Source of the DNA: Pyrenula massariospora | Lineage: Eukaryota > Ascomycota > Eurotiomycetes > Pyrenulales > Pyrenulaceae | Assembly (NCBI GenBank): GCA_021030905.1 | Contig: JAGFMI010000017.1 | Span: forward strand, 1 to 64,000 | Length of the DNA: 64,000 bases | Direction: 5' to 3' | Shown here: one piece after another, positions 54,001 to 64,000 of the stretch | Numbering within the stretch: position 1 is the stretch's first letter | How the letters are laid out: each line of letters opens with the position of its first letter | The notes under the pieces: model-generated | What the model was told of the DNA's origin: nothing | Seen by the model: the letters and a program-made list of their open reading frames with translations, nothing else | Database searches by the model: none | Program-made: the position numbers and the translations under genes

Positions 54001-57000
54001 GCATGAGCTCTGTGTGAGACAGCACTTGCTGACATGCAAATCACTTTATGCCTCAAAGGACATGTTACCTCCCCAATATGGATTGCCGTCTATCGTCTCT
54101 CTGTATGTCTCTGCTTTGAATGTTGTTAACCGAACCGTAGTAGCATCACTTGCAGCACAGGTAGACATGTTCCGACGCTTAGCGGTGACTTATTCTCTCC
54201 TTCTCAAGATACATGGCAGCGACGGTGGTGTGCTTCGCTGGACTTCCGTCCAATAAATCTCTAGCATGCAGCTGAGCGGAGGAAGGGAGCAGTGCGTCGT
54301 GCAAAGCCCTGAGTATTGCAGGAGTGCTTCGGGCAGGCGGATACCAGTGGCTGCAAGAGGCGCTCATTCTCACAATTCTTGTACGACCTCGATCCGAAGC
54401 AGGTAGCTCATTACCCAGATGTGGACAGAATTTCATCCGGTGAGCGCCAGGTTCTGCAGGAGGGAGCAAATTTTTGCGGCATCCGGCATGTAGCAGTTAA
54501 GACCGCCCACCTCTTGGATCCGCTGCTCAGTTCGGGAATTTTGTTCCCTGGTTTGGAAAAAGTCCAATGTTGCGTCTGCCGAGAGCATCGAAAAGTACGT
54601 TCAACGTTTTTGCATCGAAGTCATCCAATCACGGAAGGCGGGAGACGAAGCCCTCAGCCGCATTGACCTTGAAGGCAACGGCCTCTGAAAAGCCAATGAC
54701 ACAGCCGGTGGTAGCTTCTCAGCCCTACACTGAAGCGCCATGGCGCCCGCGCCGTTCCCGTCTTTTCTGGGGTCGAGCTTTTGACAAAGATCTTTACTCT
54801 TGATGCTGCCCCTTGAGCACCGAAACTCCGGACGAGCGACAAACATGAGGTTGCTTGGAAGATTCGCTCTCGCAGCTAAACCAGCAACAGGGATCATAGT
54901 AGCATATGGGGTAGAGTACGAGCCAGACCTCGGACAGATACTCTATGCATCGCGCCGTTGCCCGCCAGCCACCTGGCTTGCAGGCGTCCATAAACCCTAA
55001 AGAGGAAAGCGAAAAGCGACAAAGCCATCCATCCTGCTTGAAGAAGTCAACTAACCCCACTTTGACCTGTGAGGTGCGTCAAGCGTCTGCCAGACCTCGC
55101 TCTTCTCGCAACGAACGTTCGCTTACAGGTCCGCTCCTCGCAAATCGGACAACAGTGCGGCGCCTACAGCAGACTTTCGATGCAGGATTAGATTGAAGAC
55201 AAACATGGTGTGGGTGTGATCCGAGAGAGCTCGTTCCGACCGCGATGTGATTGGCAGATAATCCATCACTCCTTCGACATGGCGAACTTGGGGCCCAAAA
55301 GCACAGTCGTACAAGCGACTGCGTACGCGCCGGCCTACGTAAGGACCCCGAGGTTCCCGAAAAGGGCCAAAAACAAAGTCTCACCACGACTGCAACAAAC
55401 GAGAAAAATGACAGCGCCGCAAACCACTTTCAGATCCCCGAGCGCGCATATTTCCGAGCGCCAAAATGCTCCGTCGTCAGCCCTGTGCCCTTCCCGGAAT
55501 CCTCACTGCCGCATCTGTGCATCTCTGCTGAAACACCGTCTGCCAGCGCGCGGAGCCTACCTTTGGACCCTCCCCACCCAGTACGCTTCTGGGCAACCGA
55601 ACACTGAGGAAGAGCCCGAAACCGGAAGGCGGCCGTATCCACGCCCCATGGCTGCAACCAACTTGTTGCTCCATCGAGCAAGTCCGTTGTGAGACAATCG
55701 CATCCGGCTGCCCCATTCAAAAATGTTTCTCTTTCGATGCGGCGGTTATCGTTCATGCGGGGGCTAAGCTCCACGCCCTTCCAGCCATCCGCCCGTCCTA
55801 TCTCCCGATCCAGCCCTTTTCACCCCCGTTCCAGCTCTCCCACCTCCTTCTGCGTCCGCCAGCTCGCGGAGCCTAATGATCAAGGAATCACCCCTTATGT
55901 CTCGCTTGAGTCGCTTCCTTTCCATCGACGCAACGTTCAACCTGCTGCGGCGTTCGACCTATCTCAGGTCCTGCGCCCCATCTGCATCTGCCCTCTGCGT
56001 CAGCATCTGACAGCCCCAATCCAACCTCAGGCAGGAACGAGCCGCTTCCCACGCGTTCAGCGTATATCCCACCCATCCTTCCGTTCGTCCCCTCCATCCA
56101 TCAGTCTGTACGCAGGCTATGCCGGTCTTCCCAATTCCAGCCTCTCCCCTAAAGTCTCGTCTGCCAGGGCGTCGGGCTCTAATCCTGCAACGCCTCAGCA
56201 CTTGCCTCATCGAGCAGGACGACGCTCCCCTTCCAGGATATCGAGCGTGTTCGACGTCTGCCGGCCCTCGGGTTCTCGGGTTCGCGTCTTTTCGTTTTGC
56301 GAGATCTCGCTCGATAAGGTTGGACTGTGGATTGTAGGGCGTAGTCTAGTTTAGAGTTGATGGACGTGTCGTAGAATTGCGGTGCGAGCCGGTAGACAGG
56401 CTGGATGAGTTTTGTTGACGGTCCGTCCCGTAGGATGGATGCGGTGCCTGAGTAGATGTGTTTGCTTGTAGTACGTCCTACAGAGAGCCATCACACTAGA
56501 AGCTCATGATCAGGTATCGGTACATCGAGTGGACTTTATATCTAACTCATCTCCGCGCTATGGATAGTGGAATTTAGATGATAAGTACAGGATCTGGAAT
56601 GGACGTGGTATATCTGAATATGAGGGTCATTGTTCGAAGGGTTGTCCACGGGCTTCTTGAACCCGACAGCAATCAAAGAGCCCGTGGAAGGCTTCAAATC
56701 CGTAGTGAACTTCGTCAGAAAGGGTAAGCTGGCATGCGCACAACGATCACTGCAGAAAAAAACTCGGACTCGAAAAGAAATGCAAAACCGCATTGTCCAG
56801 TCTATCTCGCAAAGCCAACAGCTATCAACGCAAAAGCAAGATAGATCATAATGCCACCGCCCACACCTCACTTTCGCTACGACCAAGTCCCCTTTCCAGG
56901 TCGACCAACTCCCACCATCCAAACACCGGACGATCCTCCTTCACTGTATCCCCTTCTCCCTCATCACTCAAACACCATTCTTCATCCCCAGACTCCTCCC

Positions 57001-57090
57001 CATCCTCCCCCTCCCCAGCCACAAACCACTCCATCCCAATCCCATCCCCTCCCATTCCCCTCCCACCACCTTTATGCTCATATCCACCCC
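54001..57090. other. GC-richer stretch without a supportable gene
   Basis: Composition is richer in G and C than the part before it, so long open frames arise on both strands (for example 55689-56354 plus and 55430-55774 minus), but they overlap one another and show only low-complexity Ser, Pro and Arg-rich sequence. The right part (56850-57090) is C-rich and continues the skew of the transporter gene end. A non-coding RNA cannot be excluded. Confidence 0.4.
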
Positions 57091-59491
57091 CTACCCCCTC
57101 CCCCTCCTCCTCTTCCCCCCAACCCCTTCCCCCAACTCCACCTCATTAAAAATACTCGCCCTCTGCCCCGCCCCCGCCGCCCGCTCATGATCAACCACCC
57201 TCTCCGTCTTATACAGCGGCTCACACGTCGCATCTTTCCTAAACAACACATACCTCTTGGCCCACCACGGCAGCGCCACGCCCCACTGGTACCCCATGAA
57301 TCTGCGGGTGGGAACGGCGAAGATGTAGTCCAGCTCCTCGAGCGTGCGCTGCTTGGTCTCTGGGACGAAGCAGAAGATCAGGAGGAGGGCGAGGACGTTC
57401 AGGCCACTGGTTGGCGATTTTTTGTCAGTCTGTCATTCAATCATGCGCGTAGCCGGAAGGGAAGGGGGGGAGAAAGCGTACGCATAAAACCCAAACGCCC
57501 CCGGCGGACTAAACGCCGCCAAGATCTTCGGAAACGTAATCCCCAACACCGCGGCCCAGAACAGACACGTACTCACCGCCCACGCCATACCCACCTCGCG
57601 GTGGCTCAGCGGGAACACCTCCGCGCTGTACGTGAACGGCACCGGCCCCTCCCCGGGGCTGTAAAACGCGGCAAACAGGTAAATAAACAGCGCGATGAGG
57701 CCGAGGTGGGCAGATGACGATTCGGGGATGAAGAAGCAGAAGCCCGCGGCGAGGAGGGTCCAGGCCATCTGGGGGAAGGTGAAGAGGAGGAGGGTGCGGC
57801 GGCCGTAGGTGTCGATGGTGTAAAAGGCGGGCCAGGCGAAGAGGAAGTTGACCAGGCCGAAGCCGAAGGAGGCGATCAGGGCGTTTTTGGGGGAGGCGCC
57901 GGCTTCTTTGAAGACGGTGGAGGAGTAGAAGGCGATGATGTTGATTCCTGTGTTTGATGGGTGTTAGTATTGGTGGTGTGATGGAGGCTTGTTCAATACA
58001 TTGACTGAACTAACACAGGCAAGGGTATGAGGGGAACATACCGCACATCTGCTGCGCTATCATGACGACGAAGGATGCTAGCGTAGCACGTCTGACCCGT
58101 GGGATGGTGAAAAGTTCGCCAAACCGCTGAAGATACGAGCTGTCGCCGATAGCTTGGTGCTCAATCTCAATCTGGGCGTTTATGTAGTACAGATCGCGCG
58201 CTGCGAGCAGGTCGTGGTTTCGTAATTTTTTCAGCGAATTGAAAGCTTCCCTGAAACGTCCCTTCTTGATATACCATCTTGGAGATTCTGCACGGTGATT
58301 AAAGGACTGTGACCGCGCATATTCGGGGATAAGCTCACCAGGACAGAAGAAGATTCCCAACGTCAAAGGTACGGCAGGGATGAACGCAGACCCGATCTGG
58401 AGGCGCCAGGCAATCTTCCCAACATTATAGACAGCCAAGTTGGCGCAGAAGCCGAGGAAGATGCCGAAGGCAGTCCAGATTTGCCAACTCATGACCAAAG
58501 CGCCGCGGATTTGGGCCTAACAGGAAATAGGTGAATAGGTGAAGTAATGGGGACTGAGGGACACAATACCGGTGAGTTTTCTGCTGCAAAAATTGGAACG
58601 GTCGCGCCCTTGAGGCCCATGCCCACGCCCATGAGAATCCGAGTGATGAAGAGTTGCTTGCGAGAAAGTAAGTCTTAGTTCGAGAATGTAGCGCTTCCAA
58701 GCTTACCGGCCAACTCTGAGTCAAGGCACCGCCGATAGGCGTCAAAAGACAGAAGACAGCTGAGATAAAGATCGTTCCTCGGCGGCCAAACCAGTTATTG
58801 CAGGGATCGGAGAGCCAACAGCCCCTTTAGACCTCATTAGCAAATCTAGAGAACCGAGAGTTGTACACTTACAAAACGGCCGAGCCAATGTAGGGAGCAG
58901 CATTCACAAGGCCAACAAGCCAATTATCACGGTCGTAATACGGTGATTTCTTGTCGTCGCCTTTGCCAATACCAAACTCTTTAGGGAATGACAAGTTGGC
59001 GCCATTTGAGCCAGTTTGATCCCAGCCTCTGTGCGCCGAGATTAGCTTTGTCTTCTGGTCACAAAAGGAATGGGAACCTACTGGACGGCGGCACCGATGG
59101 AACAAATGAAAATCGTAACGTAGAGCAACAGAGGATGTCTCCACCTGTGGAGCGCTTCGGTCCGGAGGGCATCTCGTTCTGCCAAATCTAGATCGACGGA
59201 GTCCCAATTCGCCGGGTCGCGAGCGACGAGGGCACCCTTCTTCAAGAGATGGGTCACATCAGTCAGGCCGTGGGTAACAGCAAAATTCTGGACATTGTTC
59301 TGGAGAACGTCAACGGGAATGTCTGCCAGTGGGTTCGAGATTCTGTAAAAGATTAGCTGAGCACGAACTCGATACTATCGCTGGAGATCTCACTTTGCGT
59401 CGAGATTGTTGTTTAGGTTGACAGAGGCACGAGTTCCTCTCCGCTCCTGCCCAACACTATCTTCGTATGTTTTAACGTTGCTTTTTGCCAT
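57091..59491 (-). CDS. MFS sugar transporter (sugar porter family)
   Basis: Nine exons join in frame to give 641 aa: 59394-59491, 59082-59342, 58873-59028, 58707-58824, 58570-58656, 58339-58516, 58042-58287, 57482-57947 and 57091-57406. A long cytosolic N terminus ([21 protein letters not shown]) precedes twelve expected membrane helices. Sugar-porter signatures are present: [40 protein letters not shown] and [13 protein letters not shown]. The N-terminal pattern matches a fungal subgroup annotated as sugar or inositol-type proton symporters, so the substrate is open. The last exon codes a basic, Gly-rich tail. Intron 6 (58288-58338) is 51 bp and stopless, so unspliced message would add 17 residues before ESPRW. 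Confidence 0.9.
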
Positions 59492-61179
59492 CTTGTCCAG
59501 TAAGTCAAGGTTAAGCTAGATAAGGTGGGGAGAAGCAGAGAAGGAGCTTCAAGCGACAAGGAATATCTGGGGAAGCTCAGACACTTTAAACCTCAGATCC
59601 GGCCTCACAGATGGCATTTTGGCCCACAGCCAGGTGAGGGGTGTTGGTCGTAAGGGCTTGGAGGGCCGAGAAGCCAGGTGCGTTTGTAGTTTGTCCTACG
59701 ATTCTATCGATGGCGTCCCATAGCCATCCAAGGCTAGTTTCCGCCCTCCATCTATTGCGGCAATTGGCACGGCGGGCTTCCGGAGAAGCGGGTGAGCTAA
59801 TCAGCGCGAAGTATGAATTCCCATGGACTTCTGAGTATTCTGTACTGGCATTCAAAGCACAATGCAAGGTAGAGATGAGTGATGAAAGACAGAAAAAGCA
59901 CCAGCAGAAAGAATGATTATATTGTGTGCATCTAATGAACAGCGGAGAACCTACCTAGATTCAGGCTCTACAATTCAGTCGAAGTGTTGGACCTACCAGC
60001 ACGGCGGTTCCGCCTTGCATGACCTTGTGCATGATCGGCAGTAGTTGAACCGTTCAGCTTTCGATCCTCTGGGCGAAGCAAATTTGGTTGACTTGTTTCC
60101 CTCTCTGGGCTGGGGGCGAGCGTGGGAGTGCGTTTCAGGAAGATGTTTAGAGTCCATGTCCGGGCGCAGTCGTGTTGGTGATTTTTATTTGAGATATAGA
60201 CCTCCATATATACGTACGAATCTCTGCGAAGAAGCAATCATCCCGACACTCGTTCATGGCATGATGTGGGTGATCGATTTGAGACGCGTAAGGAAAGCTT
60301 GTCGCTGCCAAGGTTCGCGGAGTCCAGCACTCGATCAGGAACGAGGATCCGCCAAGAACTCGACTTTCGCTTGCTGCCGGGACTGTTCCGATGGGCTTTT
60401 TCTTGCTGCCATCTCGAAACGTAGCAACAACGACCGCTGCAGATCATCTGGCAAGGCACATCTGCATGATAAGGCAAGGCTGAGATTATCCCTGTACACT
60501 TGACCAAGTTCTCCCGCCTCGTGTGACCCTCGGTACTCCTCAGATAGAGGTCCGCTGAAGTGTTTCAAGCACCGACCTAACGCGAGAAGAAAGAGACACA
60601 CCCTTGACTTAACGAGATTGATGATTTTAACGGAAAATCTCCGGATTTTCTCTTCTTAGTATGTGGTAAGGTGCACAGGACAGCCGCAATCGTTTCAGCC
60701 ACGGGTTCGGCTCTGATAACGAAGGGGCTGTAAAAGCGGACTACCACACATGGAAAGCCCGTCTTTCACAGCGCATTTCTGGTGTGCTTTTGAGATTAAC
60801 CTCATGCTGAAAATGCGCCGAATAGTTCCAAGGCAAAGGCTAAGTATCATCTCTGAGCCTGTATTGAACGCTGTTGGTTTTTAGGTTGAGCTATTATTGG
60901 ATTTAGAGGTAGACGAGGCGCTATGGAACTTAACAGAATCTGACCTTTTATCTTATCTTGACGATTCTTTGATGAGCATCAACCGATGACTTCTCAACTC
61001 TGCTCAATATCTCAAACTCATGCCAAATGCAATTAGCGTTTGAGTACGTTAGGGGGTTCCGGTATTGCCCAGGTTGGAAACCGAGATTATGTTGCACAAG
61101 ATTTCTTGTTTGAATCGTATGGTAGATGCAGGTAATCAAACTGCTGTTCATTCGCCGAAGGGAGGACCGTTACAGCAAT
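59492..61179. other. intergenic region between transporter promoter and BMS1 3' end
   Basis: The transporter promoter and further non-coding DNA. Short overlapping frames (59586-59916, 60045-60607) show no family traits. I see no RNA gene or repeat. Confidence 0.4.
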
Positions 61180-64000
61180 TCAACCGGCCTTGCTCCTTTT
61201 TTCCCCCCGGCCGCCATCATCCCCACCTGCTTTGTTCTTTCTCTTCTTGCCTTCCCTCCTCCAGTATTCATCTTTCTCCCTCTTTTCCCTTGCTTCTTTC
61301 TTTTCTTGTCCCTCTGCCACTTTGGCTCGATACATTTTCCTCCGTTCCTCCTGCGCCACCGCCCTTTTCGCAGCCTTTTCATTTCGTAATGTCGTTAACT
61401 TTTGCATAAGGTCTCTTGCACGCTTTTCCTCGCCGCCTAAAATAACAGCTCGCTTTTGCAAGTAGGTAGGCACTTTACGGGGTTTCATTTGGGTGATTTG
61501 GGATTTATAAGGGAGCTCCTTGGCAATGTTCTTCGGTACGCGAAGGGGGTTAAAATGGCGAGTAGGCCTATCGATAGGTGTGTAGCGTGAGTCCTTCTGC
61601 TGCGGAGTTGGGATACCTTCGGCATGGCGAACTTCGCCTGTCAACCGCATCCCTTTCCATCCCCCTTCTGCTTCCTCCGGGTCGGCAGAAACATCGAGGA
61701 GATTTGTTACAGGGTTGTAGAATCGATGGGGCCGGACGGGATACCATGCTCTTAGAAAGACAAGATCGCTCATTAGTATCTTATCTTCGAACGTAGCCCG
61801 GAAATGTCCTTCTGGCTTGCTCAGCGCCCTCTTGATTTGTCCACGGACGCCTGATACCGTTCGGATGCTGGCGCCTTCAAATTTCGCAATCTCGATTGCC
61901 GAGTTGAACATATCACGGATGAAAGCCGTGTTTCGGAAGATCTTGTAGGGATGCCCAGTCAATTTGAGCTTCTTGACAATTTCAGTGCCTTCGTCTACGT
62001 TGAGAACTACACCAGTTGCTGCTATCCGAAAGCCCGGGTTCTTGTTTGACAAGGATTGGACACAACAAAATCCAGTATTAGGGGCCACCAGGGGTCCATA
62101 GAAGGTGCCAAAGCAATGCATGTGTTCTGGCGTGTATTTGAGCATGCGGTTTCTGGTTCGAGAGTCGGAGATGCTGTAAACAGGTATCGTTTGAAATCTC
62201 CTCCATCCCAAAGAGAAGATCAGTGGATCATTCGTTTTTAGAATTTTCTTGTGCCATCGATGTCGCTTGATTCGGATCTGTACAAAGCCAAATCTATCTT
62301 CTGTGGGCGCAAGACCTCCAATTATAACGGGATACCGTGGATCGAACATGGTGGCAAATTCACGAGGTACCTTCTCTAAAACCAACCTTGCGTACGTGCC
62401 CGCTTTGAAGCCCTCAGCTCTGGTACGGGACGCCGGGTCCAGATTGTCCAGTTCAGACTTGTTAATGTCAAGTTGCTTCTGGATTTGTGCCTTCTGTGCA
62501 TCATACCATTCATCCTCTCCAAATTCTTCATCTTGCTCTCGCGGGCCTCTCGCGTCATTGGCAAAGCCTTCTCGGTCTTCTTCTTCGAATCGAAGCTTCA
62601 GCTCTTCTTTTCGCCGTGCATTTCTTTCTCTCTCGGCGTCAATATCAACCTCGGCTTCTCCCTTAACTACAGGGCTTTGTCCGACCTTTTCGCTTGTTTC
62701 TAAGTCTTCGAATTCGCCGTCCCCCTCATCGTCCTCTTCTTCTTCTTCACTGTCGTCCTCGGAGCCATCTATGTTATCTTTTGCACCATTTGATTGCTTG
62801 CGACTTAATGACGATATGGCGAGGCGTAGTCGCAAAGCCTCCACGGCCTCTTCATCTTTCCACTTTCTCGCAAGCTGCTCATAGTCATATACCTGCGTCA
62901 TCCGATCATCTAATTTGTCTTCCGTCTCAGTATTGGTTTTCCTGAAAAAGTTCTCATCCTCATCATTGATATCATCTGAAATTTGATGCTGAGTATCCTC
63001 GGTCTTGTCTAAGCCTTGCCACTGTTTTATGACCTGCGATGGCGTCAACGAGTCATCGTAAAGCATCCTGGCGAGATCGGTCGCTCGGTAGGCCACATTT
63101 GTGCCATAAGGTTTCTTGGCTTTAAGCGACAAATTTTCTTTCCATTTGAGGCCGCCCTCATCCTCCGCCTCGTCATCATCGTCTTCAATTGATCCGTTGT
63201 CAAGGTCCTGGTTTTCCACAGATGACAATGATCCGATATCAGAGTCACTCTCGGCAAACGCAATGTCATCATCCTGCGCTAAATCTTCCTTGCTTTTAAG
63301 CTTCCATGCCTTCGGTGCTGACAGACCATCGTCGTCGTCGACTAACGCTTCCTCCTCTTCTGTGTCAACGCCATCAAGCTCATGTTGCTGGTCTGATGAG
63401 CCACCGCTCTGTAATCCCTCATCTTCATCTTCTACTAGCCCTTCTTCCTCACTGTCTTCCTGATCGAGAAAGTGCACACGTCTCTTCTCTTTCCTTCCCG
63501 CCTGAATAGTTTCCTCTTCATTCTGTGATCGATCAATCGTTCCTCCTCCCTGAAACAAGCGAACTCCTTGAGCTGCATCCCCTAGAAGCTTTCGTTCACC
63601 TTGCAATCCTAGCATCATCTGCTCGCCGAGCCCACGCTCTTCAATGTTTTCGGCGCCCTTGTCAAACGTTGACGTTTTCATGTCTATGTAGACTGCGTCC
63701 TTATCGACCAACACGCCGCCCACATCCGACATGGGGGCAAACAGTACTTTTTGCTTCTCACCGAGACGCTTGCGTGCGACCTTTCCAGTCGCACGAGCCA
63801 TGGCCTGCTCTGCGAACGGTGTTGGGCATGGATCTGGCAAGGCTTCTATTGCAGAAACGGTAAGGTCTCCTACTCCTGGAACGTGGATTCTGGCATTCAA
63901 AGCTGGGAAGCTTGTGCCTCTGAGGTACCCATAGAGTGCGATAGTTCGGTCACCTTTGTGATTCTCTTCGACCAAGGTTGGTGGTGTTATGTCAAGAAAT
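61180..64000 (-). CDS. BMS1: BMS1 ribosome biogenesis GTPase, C-terminal part (5' end outside window)
   Basis: The frame is open from the right edge to a stop at 61180, about 940 aa. The N-terminal GTPase domain lies beyond 64000. Visible parts: the end of the AARP2CN region (LYGYLRGTSFP, HVPGVGDLTVSAIE), a very acidic middle with Glu/Asp runs (about 200-470 of the visible protein), and the conserved C-terminal domain with RWHKKILKTNDPLIFSLGWRRFQ, HCFGTFYGPL, RTVSGVRGQIKRAL, RAWYPVRPHRFYNP, then a Lys/Arg-rich tail. BMS1 with RCL1 acts in the nucleolus in early 18S rRNA processing of the 90S pre-ribosome. TSR1 and AARP2-like proteins share the fold, but the length and acidic insert fit BMS1. 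Confidence 0.95.
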   Translation of the reverse strand, partial: FLDITPPTLVEENHKGDRTIALYGYLRGTSFPALNARIHVPGVGDLTVSAIEALPDPCPTPFAEQAMARATGKVARKRLGEKQKVLFAPMSDVGGVLVDKDAVYIDMKTSTFDKGAENIEERGLGEQMMLGLQGERKLLGDAAQGVRLFQGGGTIDRSQNEEETIQAGRKEKRRVHFLDQEDSEEEGLVEDEDEGLQSGGSSDQQHELDGVDTEEEEALVDDDDGLSAPKAWKLKSKEDLAQDDDIAFAESDSDIGSLSSVENQDLDNGSIEDDDDEAEDEGGLKWKENLSLKAKKPYGTNVAYRATDLARMLYDDSLTPSQVIKQWQGLDKTEDTQHQISDDINDEDENFFRKTNTETEDKLDDRMTQVYDYEQLARKWKDEEAVEALRLRLAISSLSRKQSNGAKDNIDGSEDDSEEEEEDDEGDGEFEDLETSEKVGQSPVVKGEAEVDIDAERERNARRKEELKLRFEEEDREGFANDARGPREQDEEFGEDEWYDAQKAQIQKQLDINKSELDNLDPASRTRAEGFKAGTYARLVLEKVPREFATMFDPRYPVIIGGLAPTEDRFGFVQIRIKRHRWHKKILKTNDPLIFSLGWRRFQTIPVYSISDSRTRNRMLKYTPEHMHCFGTFYGPLVAPNTGFCCVQSLSNKNPGFRIAATGVVLNVDEGTEIVKKLKLTGHPYKIFRNTAFIRDMFNSAIEIAKFEGASIRTVSGVRGQIKRALSKPEGHFRATFEDKILMSDLVFLRAWYPVRPHRFYNPVTNLLDVSADPEEAEGGWKGMRLTGEVRHAEGIPTPQQKDSRYTPIDRPTRHFNPLRVPKNIAKELPYKSQITQMKPRKVPTYLQKRAVILGGEEKRARDLMQKLTTLRNEKAAKRAVAQEERRKMYRAKVAEGQEKKEAREKREKDEYWRREGKKRKNKAGGDDGGRGEKRSKAG

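Noticed and set aside
55689-56354. 221-codon open frame on the plus strand
   Set aside because: Low-complexity Ser/Pro/Arg sequence in GC-richer DNA, overlapped by open frames on the other strand, with no domain or splice support.

Overview
The window is nuclear DNA of a filamentous ascomycete (Pezizomycotina). Signs are short introns of 47-146 bp, a bifunctional tryptophan synthase, a DUF3425 bZIP factor, an HbrB-type TORC2 subunit, a fungal highly reducing polyketide synthase (HR-PKS), and an AT-rich island with repeat-induced point mutation (RIP) beside GC-balanced genes. A leotiomycete-like fungus is a guess; nothing here fixes genus or species.

Region 1 (1-9600) is extremely AT-rich and gene-free. 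It holds a dead Ty3/gypsy chromovirus-type retrotransposon (395-7158). Both LTRs are 382 bp, and gag, reverse transcriptase, RNase H, integrase and chromodomain can still be read through many stops. Base composition switches to normal near 9.6 kb, and an intact HR-PKS (10360-18485) begins within 1 kb of that edge.

Region 2 (18.5-32.4 kb) is accessory in character: a secreted alpha/beta hydrolase, a decayed secreted-protein gene, a three-exon orphan gene, an HbrB/Bit61-like TORC2 subunit, an HSL-type membrane esterase, an alpha/beta hydrolase pseudogene and a bZIP factor. Hydrolase plus bZIP near the PKS could be a secondary-metabolite neighbourhood, but no trans-ER, P450 or cluster transporter is adjacent.

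Region 3 (33-49.3 kb) is metabolic. Convergent TRP3 and ARG8 each have a Gcn4/CPC1-type core about 85-90 bp upstream of the start codon. A two-exon membrane protein with a 21-bp repeat array past its stop follows. Then comes a tight block: class II aldolase, then carboxyltransferase and biotin-carboxylase/biotin-carrier subunits of an acyl-CoA carboxylase transcribed head-to-head from about 300 bp, then a mitochondrial 2-oxoacid dehydrogenase kinase. This looks like a catabolic acyl-CoA module, possibly branched-chain. A four-exon proteinase B inhibitor gene closes the region.

Region 4 (49.5-64 kb) holds SDHAF4, a secreted GH105 hydrolase, a 5.4-kb stretch without a recognisable gene, a nine-exon MFS sugar transporter and the 3' part of BMS1, which runs off the right edge. 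Exon structures were worked out by hand from splice signals, reading phase and family motifs. They are inferences, although every join keeps frame.
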